64,000 nt of DNA from Atriophallophorus winterbourni (taxonomy: Eukaryota; Platyhelminthes; Trematoda; Plagiorchiida; Microphallidae). The translations under genes and the position numbers were made by a program. How positions within the stretch are numbered: the stretch's first letter is position 1; every line of letters starts with the position of its first letter. The DNA is taken from positions 1-64,000 of the forward strand of contig JACCGJ010000656.1 in assembly GCA_013407085.1 (NCBI GenBank). The letters are read 5' to 3'. The notes below the pieces were generated by a model that had not been told where the DNA came from, ran no database searches, and saw only the letters and a list, made by a program, of their open reading frames with translations. Of the stretch, positions 46,656-56,849 are shown piece by piece.

Positions 46656-46905
46656 GTATTATGGGCCGATTTAATTTTCATTCTATTTTCTTCGGCGATC
46701 CTCGTTGTGATGGACTGGTGACTAGACCGAATGGTCGACGTCAGTTGTGACAAGATTTTCTAAAATGCTTCTTACATCAGCTTCTAAAAGGTCTCTTCGT
46801 CATTACATATTTTTGGTACCAAAATGTGTCTTTTTGGAATAACATTTTCTGGTGCTTCATGTATCTCTATCATATGTTCACAAATTTTTCTTCTGTTGTT
46901 TTCAG

Positions 46906-46997
46906 GGCCGTGCCTTACGCGATGCTTCACTCGAAATCCTGTCAAATCCACACTTCCTATTTACTGAATGGACGGTTTTAACCCCATCTCAGTTACT
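46906..46997 (+). CDS. UVRAG: UVRAG-like gene, candidate exon (C2 domain)
   Basis: Acceptor ttgttttcag, donor gtaacg. GRALRDASLEILSNPHFLFT then EWTVLTPSQL resembles the segment VIKNSLNPTWRSLDFG of the family (conserved NP...W). Enters in phase 0, leaves in phase 2, which fits the next exon. Confidence 0.5.
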
Positions 46998-47126
46998 GTA
47001 ACGATTCATGTTGTAACGTTGATCGCTTTAGCTACGTTTGAGACATCTTACTGCAATCAAATGTAGAAACATTTCACCGAACTTGCCAGACGCAAGTCCG
47101 GTACGTGGTGTATTTTTCGCTATCAG

Positions 47127-47170
47127 TTCTGTCGAACCGGAGAATATCGGATGTAGTTTTGCCATTCGGA
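47127..47170 (+). CDS. UVRAG: UVRAG-like gene, short candidate exon (C2 domain)
   Basis: 44 nt, acceptor cgctatcag, donor gttaat. Gives SVEPENIGCSFAIR, aligning with the TSVSCFVVKIW strand of the UVRAG C2 domain. Phases match both neighbours (2 in, 1 out). Short, so individually weak. Confidence 0.45.
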
Positions 47171-47353
47171 GTTAATTAATTTTTTTGCTTTCAGATGATT
47201 TCATTAGCCCTATCTCAAAATGTACCAGGGTATGTTCGTTTGTCGCCGATCAATTCTAGAATCCCGAGTGGGAGTATATTTGCCTGTCTGAAATAAATAA
47301 TCGTTTAACATGTGCTGAAGGTAACGTTTCGCGTTACGTGCCAACAGCCTCAG

Positions 47354-47451
47354 GTGTCATTTTTACCTTCTTCTTGGAGCACAGCCATTCCAATACTATT
47401 GTTTTTGAGATGAATGTGACTTTTTCTGGTCTAATTCCCTTCATCGATGAG
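47354..47451 (+). CDS. UVRAG: UVRAG-like gene, exon (end of C2 domain)
   Basis: Acceptor cctcag (an alternative six bases upstream keeps the frame), donor gtttga. VIFTFFLEHSHSNTIVFEMN then VTFSGLIPFIDE, matching the family pattern of a hydrophobic strand, then (I/V)xxExxVxLxGLxxL. Leaves in phase 0 and is followed by an intron of only 38 nt. Confidence 0.7.
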
Positions 47452-47489
47452 GTTTGATGCATTTGTTTTCCCTTATTACCCGGCTTAAG

Positions 47490-47695
47490 CATTTCGACCA
47501 CGAACCGTCGCGTCCAAATGAAGTTTACTTTCAGTTCAACAATGCCTATTACGGTTCCCCCGACTATTATACTCGCGAATCGTGTCGTGACTGTTTGGTA
47601 ACGTGTTTTCGTTTCCGGAATGATTTTTTTCAGACTCGGCGAACCACGTTAAACATTCCTTATAAGCTATCGTACGATTTGGAATCTCTGGAAAG
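47490..47695 (+). CDS. UVRAG: UVRAG-like gene, exon linking C2 domain and coiled coil
   Basis: Acceptor cggcttaag, donor gtacaa, 38-nt introns on both sides. HFDHEPSRPNEVYFQFNNAY then YGSPDYYTRESC is close to the vertebrate RNQNEIIFGLNDGYYGAP, a diagnostic UVRAG segment; the exon ends TLNIPYKLSYDLESLER, matching the YDVFSLLRL segment. UVRAG is the Vps38-type subunit of PI3K complex II with Beclin-1, VPS34 and VPS15, acting in endosome and autophagosome maturation. Confidence 0.85.
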
Positions 47696-47733
47696 GTACA
47701 ATCAAAAATATTGAATTGAGTTTTGTTTTTCAG

Positions 47734-47839
47734 ATTGATGGCTGTTGTTCATTTGTCACTTTCACAATCACGCGAAGTCGATGCTGCCAAGAAATCGATC
47801 AATAGTTTGGAGGAATTTCTTTCCCCAGTTTTAGATTCT
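47734..47839 (+). CDS. UVRAG: UVRAG-like gene, exon (start of coiled coil)
   Basis: Acceptor tttgtttttcag, donor gtgagt-type (gtgagtat). LMAVVHLSLSQSREVDAAKK then SINSLEEFLSPVLDS: heptad-like leucines and charged residues, as expected where UVRAG begins the coiled coil that pairs with Beclin-1. Enters in phase 2, leaves in phase 0. Confidence 0.8.
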
Positions 47840-49398
47840 GTGAGTATCTGTAAATCAAGTTACAATATTTTATTTGTACTTGAGTTTTCGCTTTCTCGGT
47901 ATTGCGCTGTCATCATTTTTCGTGGATTCCAATAGCTTGTCACTTTGTCTGGTTCCAGGCTTGTGCTTCATGATGATGATGATGTTGATAACAAGACAGC
48001 ATAACTTGAATAGTTGTAAAAGTCTAGCATTTATCCGTTTACTTCAGTCTTTTTTGTGTATTTTCGCAACTCTGACATTCGCCAGCACCTGTATTGCTTT
48101 CAGAATTCTTCTCCACAAAAAAACCCACCGGTTAATCTGGCCTCGGGTTAGCTTGCTTAATCGCTTTTCTAAGCTTACCGATCCGTTCGTCTTTTGTCAT
48201 CATCCATAAGGTCAACATTGCATTGGTATCGCACATGGCTGCTTTATTTCCCCTCAACTTTGGCAAACTTCTTCTTACAAAGTGAAGGGATAGGGGCTTA
48301 GCAAACCCTAGATGTCTATAACGTGAATTAAATGGTTGTGCTTGTACCAGGAAAACACAAACCTTTATAGTTTTGTGATTCAATAATGTAGAGAGCCCAT
48401 CGCGTGGCATTAAATTTCAGTTTCACTGCCGCGATCTATCTTATTTGTCTTTATGTTCACGTTCATCGTATGCTTTCGGCAATTTGCGACAAATTGTCTT
48501 CACTTGATCGACACTAGAAAACTGCTGGATATCTGCCAGTATGTTATGAAAGCACAAGCCTGATCCAGACAAAGTGCCGCGCAGTCAGAGACTGCACGTG
48601 GGCTGAGATACTGTCAGGTTGCCCAGGCCTAGACAGATATGACAAATGAAATAGAAAGGAAAAAGAGGTTATGAGGTTTTGACGGTCGGGAGTGATGTTT
48701 TGCTTGCTATTAATAAAATGCTTTCCAATGTGAGTGCTCATGATTTATAACATACAAATTTAGTTTCCCCATACACATTGCGACTGTAGTTACTGACCGA
48801 AAAAAGAAAAAATGGCGTGGTTAAAGTCTTGCAACCTGTTTTCTTCCAGGCATGTGAAGCCAACGAGAAAGGTTTATCTAGGCAAATAAATCAATTATTT
48901 CGGGCATCCAAAGTCTCCATCGGATATTCCCCGAAATTTTTCTAGGTTAAAATTTGTTTCATCTGGAACGCCTTGCCAGGACAAATCATAGACTCAGAGT
49001 CGGTTGTTGTTTTCACTTAAATGCTCGATGAATGCATGACGAAGCATGCGCTATGTGACTGTCCCTATTAAGTCTATAAAGATTTTCCATCTTTACCCAG
49101 ATACCTCGTATCCTGTGATTTTTGTTAAGCTTATTGCTTTTGCTACCTTGAAAATTTCTGAGTTTTAATATGATACGTTTTGAACAGTTTTCTCGTAACT
49201 TTATGTCTAATGACTAGAATCGGTCTCAAATAATCGGTTATTCGTTTTGTCTCAACAAAAGTATTGTAGTATTTAGCTTTTATCTTTGTAAACCAACAGT
49301 CCTCGATATTAATAGTTCTTTTTCGACCTGTATTGACTTCAAACCCATCGTCCGTTGGCTACCCGTTATCTCTATCTCCTCGTTTACCACCATTACAG
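47840..49398 (+). other. intron of the UVRAG-like gene
   Basis: 1.56-kb intron with one R230 copy (48545-48665). No other feature was seen; frames here carry no motif. Confidence 0.6.
48545..48665 (-). repeat. R230 interspersed repeat
   Basis: ATGAAAGCACAAGCCTGATC, AAAGTGCCGCGCAGTC, ATACTGTCAGGTTGCCCAGG, CTAGACAGATATG; 5' part of the unit only. Confidence 0.85.
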
Positions 49399-49525
49399 TA
49401 TGCAGAGCGGGAAAACATGTTGGTCCAGATTTCGTTGCTCAGACAACAAATTCAAGCGGAACGATCTCGCCAGTGTGATATTCGTTCACGTTTGTCCAAA
49501 GTTGCCGAATCTACCGCTTTGATCG
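49399..49525 (+). CDS. UVRAG: UVRAG-like gene, exon (coiled coil)
   Basis: Acceptor accaccattacag, donor gtatgt. YAERENMLVQISLLRQQIQA then ERSRQCDIRSRLSKVAESTA: a strong heptad pattern with L/I/V at a and d, and charged flanks. Enters in phase 0 and leaves in phase 1 into a 3.7-kb intron full of repeats. The nearest match is the LKILVLQNELERQKKAL segment of the UVRAG coiled coil. Confidence 0.8.
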
Positions 49526-49959
49526 GTATGTTTTTTATTCCACTGACTAAAGATGTATGTGTGTGTGTCGTTATTTCTTCAACAATTATCGTTTCGCAAA
49601 GTTCTCGTTGGCGATAGTTTGAAGTTTGCACCCATTTTTCAGGTTTTTCTTGCTGATGCGACAGTCCAGCACCCCAACAAGTATAGGAACTCTTCTAAAC
49701 TGTATGCTATTGTGGTGACAAAAAATCTGATCGTGGATACGCATACCAAAGTAGTGGAAACATCCAAGAACATAGTCGTGTTCTTCTGATCCGCTTTTCG
49801 AAATTCAATACTATCCATTTATAGTTTTCCACTTCAACTAAAAAGCAAAACTGAAAATAAGCTTTAGTCCTATGGCCTCAGTTGCCAGATAAGGTATAAA
49901 AAATTTTGCTGGTGCTATAGTTTACTTTCCATTTCCCATCGCGTTGATACTGGACCTTA

Positions 49960-50620
49960 ACGTGTTGCGATGGTTTGTGTACCTCCATGACCGATTAAGC
50001 TATGCTGAATGGTGTACTCCGAGCTCCTGCTCTAATCACCGTTGGATAAGTTTCACTCCTACCATCACGAGATAATTAGCGTCTATATGCCTTCAAAGAT
50101 TAACATCGCATAAGGAATCACGAATCCGACAGCAACAAGGTGGCTTTCGTCCTGGCAGAGGCTGTGTCGATCACATTTTTACTCTTCGACAGATCTCAGA
50201 ACTGCGGCTCGCTTATCAGCAGCCGACAATAATCATCTTTTTAGACTTCAAAGAAACATTTGATTTAGTCGATCGAAATGTTCTTTTTAACACCTTGCTG
50301 GGCACTTAATGCTTGTACATCTGCATACGTTAGGGTTTACAACGAATTTTCGCCGAAATTCCCCAACACAAGTGACGTCCGACTAAGATCTCGGATTTCT
50401 CTTTTCCTGTTCCATTTTGTGATTGATCTCGTCATAGAATTATGCACCGAATGAGCCTCAGCTTTCGGAGTTCACATAATGCCAGGTGGCAAGCTTCTTG
50501 ATTTCGACATTGCTGATGATGTAGCTCTGCTCTTCGACTCGTACACAGATGCACAGGCAATACTGAACAAGCTAGCTAGTATTGTACCCTCATTTTGAAT
50601 GCGTTTTACACCCTCAGAGC
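49960..50620 (+). pseudogene. RTE-like reverse transcriptase remnant
   Basis: Nucleotide relative of 42420-43014 and of 43720-43800: segments reading GGFRPGRGCVDHIFTLRQ, FLDFKETFDLVDRN, NARxSDFSF, FGVHIMPGGKLLDFDIADDV (the ADD palm C) and ALLFDSYTDAQAILNKLA. Broken in all frames; lies in the intron after exon 49399-49525. Confidence 0.8.
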
Positions 50621-50892
50621 TATCGCTACTCCGTGCTGACCAGATCCATCTTCTGGCCCACTATAAAGAAGCCAGTATCTACGGTCGACTCCGGGGACCT
50701 TAATCGGTTTGGATCCGTGCCTAGGTAGGCGAACCTTATGAGAGACCAGGAACGTCTACCCGGTAGTCTAATAAAAAGAGCATCGTGATGGCTTGACTAC
50801 CGACATCCAGCAGTGTCCTTACGTTCCAGCATCCCAGATAAAAATCTTTGCGAATATTTATAGCTCCAGTTTGCTTACTTTTCACCCTAGCC

Positions 50893-50973
50893 ACTGGGAG
50901 AGCCAAGGGCTTGGATGTGAGAGGCTATTGGAGACGCGCGCCAGGTGTGGAGCATTTTATAGATAGTAGGAAG
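50893..50973 (-). repeat. R550 retroposon, 5' fragment
   Basis: Shares AGAGGCTATTGGAGACGCGC and GGAGCATTTTATAGATAGTA with the 43620-43660 part of the complete copy. Same orientation as that copy. Confidence 0.6.
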
Positions 50974-51469
50974 TCGGAAGCGTGCTGGAGTCTCACAGGC
51001 ATTATCCTCTTCTTGTTTCTCTCTAGGCCTAGGCTACCTCCGAACTACTTTTCCAACGTCACGTATTATTCGTATGTGGAATCTCACTTCGAATACAAAT
51101 AAACCCTATCGCATCTATGTATCTTGGGGTACCTATGCCGACTGATACTTGAAGAAGAAGAAGAATAAATTGTCTTTATTCGTAAACACGAATTTTCAGC
51201 AATTACAATAATTTCACCAGAAAATTTGAACAAATTGACGAACAGTTCCCGTTGTCAAGTTACCATTTGTCAACGGAAAAATGTTTCTTGTCCGTTTTGA
51301 TCGATAACTTCAACATACGAAGGAACGCCGTAACCAGACTTGTTAGTAGCCTCCGGGTTCACGCATTTGGTGACGTTGCGTTCTGCTATTACTGTAAGTG
51401 CTAGGTTTGAAAAGTGGTTTACGACTAAGGCTAAGATGTGCAATTGTGTAGTACTTCTGGACCTCTTGA

Positions 51470-51545
51470 AAACACGCTGGAGTCTCACCGCTATTTCTAT
51501 TTCTTATCTGTCTAAATCCGGACTGTATCTTATCCCATGCGTAGT
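51470..51545 (+). repeat. R230 interspersed repeat, fragment
   Basis: ACGCTGGAGTCTCACCGCTA, TTTCTATTTCTTATCTGTCT, ATCTTATCCCATGCG; diverged partial copy. Confidence 0.6.
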
Positions 51546-51619
51546 TTCTGATTATGTCTCACTTCACCTGAAAGGATTGTGCGTATGTACAATCGTACAG
51601 TGTTGTGCGGCTAACACCG

Positions 51620-51775
51620 TGCTATCTGCATGCTGAAACACACTGGAGTCTCACTACCATTTCTATTTCTTCCTCATATCTTTCTAGGCCGGGGAAACCT
51701 GACAGTATCTTGTACCACGTACAGTCTGTCACTGTGCGGCGCTTTGCTTGGGTCATGCTTGTGCTTTCATACACA
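51620..51775 (+). repeat. R230 interspersed repeat
   Basis: CTGGAGTCTCACTACCATTT, CCTGACAGTATCTTGTACCA, GTGCGGCGCTTTGCTTGG, TTGTGCTTTCATAC. Immediately followed by the Gypsy integrase remnant. Confidence 0.8.
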
Positions 51776-52850
51776 CATGCCCATAAGGAAACGTTGGATA
51801 ATTACCGACCATGTCCCCTTCAAACGTGTTTTTCAAGGACTGGCTTGAAAGTGTCGACAAAGCGCTCAGCTGGTCCATTTGATTGATGGTGATGAGGCGG
51901 GGAGCATACGTTTTTTTTGGATATTGTGGTGCACGACAGAACAGTTTGAATGATCTTGTGGTTGTCATAGCCGGGGGTGGCAGTGGGGATAAGCTCCCAC
52001 TGTTTATAAAATGCTCCCATATGGCATGCGTCTCAAATAGCCTCTGACAACCAAGTCCAGCTTCTGGCCTGCACGAGTGGCTCTCCGAGCCCGGCGGAAC
52101 TGCTTCTACCAACAGGAGAAGGGGCGAGGGCGAGTGACTGGCGCCTGAAAACCAGTTTGCTTCGGGCAGATGTAGCTCGTAAGCCTGGGAGGGCATTTCA
52201 TCTAAGGGAAGGAAAACCCTGATTTTAAACCTCCGCTGCCTTGTGGGATACCCGATCGCGGGAAAGGCTTCGGGAGAAAACCCTGAGGAAAAACCTGGAA
52301 CTGAGTCTGGTAGACCACCTCTTTCTGGCAACTCCCTGCTGCCTTGCAGGTCGCACTTGGTTGTGCAAAGGCTAGAGAAGCCGACTCGGACAAATGCCGA
52401 GTGGTGCTGGGGACGCCGTTTTGTACCCAAATTCCCATGAATCTTCTGTGAAGCCGACTCATCCTCCAGGAGGAGATAGTCGCACAAAGTAAAAAGTAAC
52501 GTAAAGTAAACTGGGTACCGTTGTCTATCGTTTTCTCGGAGTTCATGTTAGCTAAAAATACGTTTTAGCTCATTGATAGTTGCCGTGGTGAGTGGGTCAC
52601 TTGAATGATTTCAACCCACATTGCGTGAAAGTCAATGACGACGAGATGCATCGTGTCATCGATCGGATCTGTAAATCTAGATGAACTCGATCCCAGGGTT
52701 GAGCTATGATCGGCCACGAGCGGTGGTTGTTTTGGGGGAGACTTGGCCGCTTGTTGACAATCAATGCAACTACATACCAACTTCTCGATGACTGCATCAA
52801 TGCCATGCATACGTACACTGATTCATGAAACCTAAATGAATGCATGTTTT
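51776..52850 (-). pseudogene. Gypsy-type integrase, split by an R550 retroposon
   Basis: Minus strand: GIDAVIEKLVCSCIDCQQAA with KSPPKQPPLV (zinc-binding part, 52700-52810), HLVVIDFHAMWVEIIQVT (catalytic core strand with D), KTIDNGTQFT (second D, 52505-52545), [R550 insert 51955-52510], then HHHQSNGPAERFVDTFKPVL (catalytic E, 51830-51890). Apart from the insert and a few substitutions the segment is continuous. The family differs from the two long Gypsy elements. Confidence 0.8.
51955..52510 (+). repeat. R550 retroposon
   Basis: Starts GGTTGTCATAGCCGGGGGTG and ends CACAAAGTAAAAAGTAACGT plus AAAGTAAA tail. The first ten or so bases of the complete copies are missing. Lies within the integrase remnant between its second D and E motifs. 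Confidence 0.85.
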
Positions 52851-53063
52851 GTGGTGCTCACCTTGTATTCCATTACAAACCACAGCTGGTTTCTGGCCGT
52901 TTGCCGTCATCAGGTCGAGACAATAAGATCAAGTCCAGCGAGCCTTGAATGCTTGTTTGTTATTTTATCGTAGTGTCTATTCTTCCTGTTCTACAACGAG
53001 TGTACGTTTTTATTACCAATCCTTCCCCGTCCAATGAGATTTTCATCTTATCACGGTTGCATG

Positions 53064-53126
53064 GCATTCCCTAATTGATGAGTGCAAACAGCACGAAACC
53101 GGTCGTGGGGTGTGTGATGGGAATGC
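53064..53126 (+). ncRNA. hammerhead-ribozyme-like motif, copy 2
   Basis: Outer helix I GCATTCCC (53064-53071) pairs perfectly with GGGAATGC (53119-53126). Core TTGATGA (53075-53081), stem II GTGC/GCAC with loop AAACA (53082-53094), GAAA (53095-53098), helix III CCGG (53099-53102), TC (53103-53104) with the predicted cut after C53104. One core position is off the consensus (first base of CTGATGA is T), so activity is doubtful. Helix III of two palindromic pairs with no loop is typical of minimal type I hammerheads, which are thought to act as dimers. It lies in the intron before exon 53268. Confidence 0.65.
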
Positions 53127-53267
53127 ATGCAATTAAGCATTTTTTTTCAAAAAGCGTTTTATGCCCTCCCCGATCATTTACAATCACGTAGAAACGCATT
53201 ACAAATTAAATTACTGTTTCACCCCAACCTTCCTTTCCCTGATCATGTATATTTCGTCCCTTGACAG

Positions 53268-53352
53268 CGAAGCAATCAAAAATGCTCTCTGATGCTGAGG
53301 CTCAACTTCACCTGCAAGCTGACCTGTTTTCCAGAGCGGTTGTTTCGAAGAA
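53268..53352 (+). CDS. UVRAG: UVRAG-like gene, exon (coiled coil)
   Basis: Acceptor cccttgacag, donor gtacgt. Phase 1 in, 2 out, matching neighbours. KQSKMLSDAEAQLHLQADLF then SRAVVSKK aligns with the family segment KGSAFSAEHLKLQLQKESL. Coiled-coil heptads continue. Confidence 0.75.
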
Positions 53353-53954
53353 GTACGTCTTAGCTTGCCTCCTTTTCATAATGCATTTTGTTCCCTTTTT
53401 GTTAGTGTTTAACGGTCGCTTTCGTCATATTCGTATAGGTGTGAGAGTTTATCGTCTGTTCCCCTCCCCGATAAAATTGCGATGAATTCTTTCTAGTTTC
53501 ACTGTTCTTATCGTTATTTCATGTTCCTGTCAAGGCATTGGCAAAGTGATAATATGTCGGCCCACATGCAGCCTGTGGCATTTCGTCTACTTCCAGGCAT
53601 GCATACACAATGTGCATACTAAAAGGGTGGCAATCACCTGTCTGTTTAGAGGATATCTTCTGCGATTGTAACTATGTCTAGTACGAATAGTGAATTGTCC
53701 TCCATTCCGCGTTTCGTTCGTTCGTTTACAAGAGCAGAAATGTGTTGTATGGCTGGGGTTTTGAAGCGAAAAATGTTGTACGCGTGCTTTTATAAGTTTG
53801 TATGCATGTTTATGACTACTCATCAGTAGCAATTTGTTCTAAATATTCACAATGTTAATCGCGACGATCTACAATGGAAGCACTGGACTCGAGTTTCGCT
53901 CTTATATGAGCTCATGGGCAATGCCTATCCTCTGCCCCGAATTTCAGGCCACCA

Positions 53955-54185
53955 TCATGTATGCATGTCTAAGTGTGAAATCGCAAACATCATCCAGGCA
54001 AAATGCCGCACAATCAGAGACTACACGTGGGCTAAGATACTGTCAGGTTGCCGAGAACTAGACAGATATGCGGGGGGGAATAGAAATGGTAGTGAGACTC
54101 CAGCGTGTTTCAGCAAGCAGCTCACTACCGGTGGCCAATTAATTTAGCACGATGTTAGCCGCATAGCACAGAAATGCTGCACATC
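53955..54185 (-). repeat. R230 interspersed repeat, near full length
   Basis: AAATGCCGCACAATCAGAGA, CTAAGATACTGTCAGGTTGC, TGAGACTCCAGCGTGTTTCA, AGCTCACTACCGGTGGCCAA, TTTAGCACGATGTTAGCCGC, ACATCCGTGCATG. Shows the full extent of the unit (about 230 bp). Confidence 0.85.
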
Positions 54186-54554
54186 CGTGCATGTATGTAT
54201 GTAGGTATGTATGACGAACACAATGAATCGATCCTCATGACTGGGATAAATTGTTAACAGAGAGGAGCAATCTCAGGGTTAGCTCGCATATAGTCGACAA
54301 ACTTCGATTTAAATACAGACAAACTGTTGGAGTTAACCAAATTGTCGGTAGGGAATTCCAAACAAAACATACGCGTTTTCGGCGTCCGATATACTGACCG
54401 AGTGTCTAACGCTGCCGTTCAGGTGCGATGCAACGGATTACCTCAGCTTTCCGTTCACACACAACGGCGAAAACTACAGTGGTTTGCAACGTCCTCCAAA
54501 GACAGACTCAGTGCTCACGAAAATCGCCTAGACCCCAAACCCATTCGGCGCGGA

Positions 54555-54770
54555 CGTGTAATCGTGCAGTATTTTTGTGCTGTGTGGCTAACCGTGCTAA
54601 AATGATCGGCCAAGGGTAGTGAGCTGCATGCTGAAACACGCTGGAGTCTCACTACCATTTCTATTTCTCCCCGCATATCTGTCTAGTCCTGGGCAACCTG
54701 ACAGTATCTTATCCCACGTGCAGTCTCTGACTGCGCGGCACTTTGCCGGGATCAGGCTTGTGCTTTCATA
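54555..54770 (+). repeat. R230 interspersed repeat, near full length
   Basis: GTGGCTAACCGTGCTAAAAT, GTAGTGAGCTGCATGCTGAA, ACGCTGGAGTCTCACTACCA, GGGCAACCTGACAGTATCTT, ATCAGGCTTGTGCTTTCATA. An R550 copy begins at its end. Confidence 0.85.
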
Positions 54771-55200
54771 CTTTACTTTTATGCGACTATCTCCTCTTGG
54801 AGGCTGAGTCGGCTTCAATTAAGGGTCTTGGGAATTTGGGTACAAAGCGGCGTCCCCAGCACCACTCGGCATTTGTCCGAGTCGGCTTCTCTAGCCTTTG
54901 CACAACCAAGTGCAACCTGCAAGGCAACAGGGAGTTGACAGAAAGAGGTGGTGTGTACCAACTAACCGTCTACGATACTCTGCTCCAGATTTATCCTCAG
55001 GGTTTTCTCCAGGAGGTTTAAAATCAGGGTTTTCCTTCCCCTAGATGAAATGCCCTCCCAGGCTAACGAGCTCCTCTACCCGAAGCAAACTGGGTTTGAG
55101 GCGCCAGTCACTCGCCCCTTCTCTTGTTGGGAGAAGCAGTTCCACCGCGCTCGGGGAGCCACTCGTGTCGGCCAGAAGCTGAACTTGGTTGCCATACCAT
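54771..55200 (-). repeat. R550 retroposon, 5'-truncated
   Basis: The plus strand starts CTTTACTTTTATGCGAC (tail side) and ends GAACTTGGTTGCC. An internal deletion of about 90 bp relative to 43015-43707 (near 55015). Inserted at the end of an R230 copy. Confidence 0.8.
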
Positions 55201-55359
55201 ATATTTAATCAATACAGCCACTTGTGCTATGTTTGAGGAACGACGTTTTAACTGTTTTATTCCAACATTTTGTTGCACATGCTTTTGAGATTGCCCGATA
55301 CATATCGCTCTTGGTCCCATTCTGATTCCATTTGATTCCATTTTTTCGCTTCGCTACAG

Positions 55360-55498
55360 GGACCGTTTAGCAAAATTATCCCGTGTGGTCTCCCTCCGCA
55401 CTGCCGTACTTCTTAACGAAACTTTGGATATTTTTCTCCCCGAACTAGTTCGTCATAGTCCTCATGAAAGCTTAACATTGAGACAAGTCTGTGAGAAT
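55360..55498 (+). CDS. UVRAG: UVRAG-like gene, exon
   Basis: Acceptor ttcgctacag, donor gtgagt. Phase 2 in, 0 out. DRLAKLSRVVSLRTAVLLNE then TLDIFLPELVRHSP and LTLRQVCEN: follows the coiled coil and corresponds to the [20 protein letters not shown] stretch of the family in position. Confidence 0.75.
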
Positions 55499-55907
55499 GT
55501 GAGTTTAAATGGTTGTTTTCTGGTTTACTTGTCTGTTGTCCACCCGTCGTGCTAATGACCAGTATTTCCCACAGATTAAAAATAACTCGTGAACATTATG
55601 GTTTCGCTGCATGCTCTTTTTCATCGTTTTCGTCTTCTATGATTCTCGTGACGCAACCATTTGGTAGCTCACATTAAACCAACTGACTTACATGCATACT
55701 ATCATGCCTTTATACGTTATCATGAAACTAGAATCAATCTATACGTTTTCTCCTATCCTTGGCCCCGGCAAAATACCTCGCTGTGATCGACTTCACCTGG
55801 ACTGAGATGCCTCTAGGCCTAGACAGATAGCTAGATAAGGGCATTAAGGCTGTGTAATGCTGTTTATTACCTGTAGCTGTCGTTTTGACTTTTTGTTATT
55901 TACGCAG

Positions 55908-55986
55908 TACAAAAGACTGCTGCCATATCTGGCAACGTTTTCGGTTGACAATTTCCCATCTTTGTTCGCCATTTTATATTTCAACC
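55908..55986 (+). CDS. UVRAG-like gene, possible extra exon
   Basis: Acceptor ttatttacgcag, donor gtaagc. YKRLLPYLATFSVDNFPSLF then AILYFN. The entry phase fits the preceding exon, but the exit phase (1) does not fit 59098 directly, so another unseen exon would be needed. It may be chance; the preceding exon can also join 59098 directly in phase 0. Confidence 0.25.
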
Positions 55987-56439
55987 GTAAGCTTTTCTTT
56001 CTATTGTTCCTCTGGTTGTACAAATAAATACTGTGTGCTATATACCAAGCGGCTGCAAGGTGGATCCCATCTTGGAACGTACATTTGCTCTCCTAATTTC
56101 GCTTGAACTCATGGACCTCATGCTTCAGGTGACTGCGCGTTTTAGGTTATATGAGATGCTTTTCATTGGTGTCTTTTGCTCGGGTCACTTTGAAGTCATA
56201 CTTTTGCTCAGAGGTTATCACGACTTATCATTCTAGTAATTCTTGATTTGGTGATTTTCACTTGTTTTCACAAGTCTTCATCATCATAGACAACATTACA
56301 CCGGCAACACGTACCAAGTGCTTAAGCGATATACAACAATGACCAAGTAAAAAATATAAATAGGAAACGGGGAAGGGTGGGACCTCAGACGCAACTGAAC
56401 TTATAAAAGATTGAACACACGCAGTGGGATTATTTCCCT

Positions 56440-56770
56440 ACACCTCGAATCAAACATGCATTCAAGCAAGTGTTGTGAACAAGTAGAGCGACATCAGCAT
56501 GACAACCTCCTTGCAGCTTTCACTGTCACGCATCATAACAAGCTTTCCTCGCTACTTCACTTGACAACAGACAGGATTAATCAAACACTCCAAGAAAATG
56601 TCTGCAACTAGACCGCTATTGAACTCAATTTGGAGCCATATCACTAAGCGTAAAAAGACACTGTGAATTATCATCATTTGGACCAAAACCCGGAAGACGG
56701 ATCGCACCAACCGCAGCTAGTTTAACAAGCCTTCATCTGCTTGAGCCAAGTCAAAGTCTGGCCACCATTA
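56440..56770 (+). repeat. interspersed repeat R350, copy 2
   Basis: Inverted relative of 44620-45000: GTAGAGCGACATCAGCATGA, GCAGCTTTCACTGTCACGCA, ACAACAGACAGGATTAATCA, CTCCAAGAAAATG. Diverged; next to the RTE remnant at 56850. Confidence 0.55.
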
Positions 56771-56849
56771 CAACGACGCCATTCCGAGTTAGGAGTGGCA
56801 AAGAAAACGATCATTTCCCATTCGCAATAACCAGCGAAATCTATGCACG

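Noticed and set aside
46479..46721. Hydrophobic 80-residue frame resembling a small membrane protein
   Set aside because: The first part reads as a pyrimidine-rich intron end (tatctgtctttag) and the second half as a UVRAG-like exon; the whole frame has no start context or homologue I know.
56033..56236. Plus frame VDPILERTFALLISLELMDL as a UVRAG exon
   Set aside because: Superficially like the C-terminal domain, but that segment is already encoded at 59098-59396; acceptor and phase are poor.
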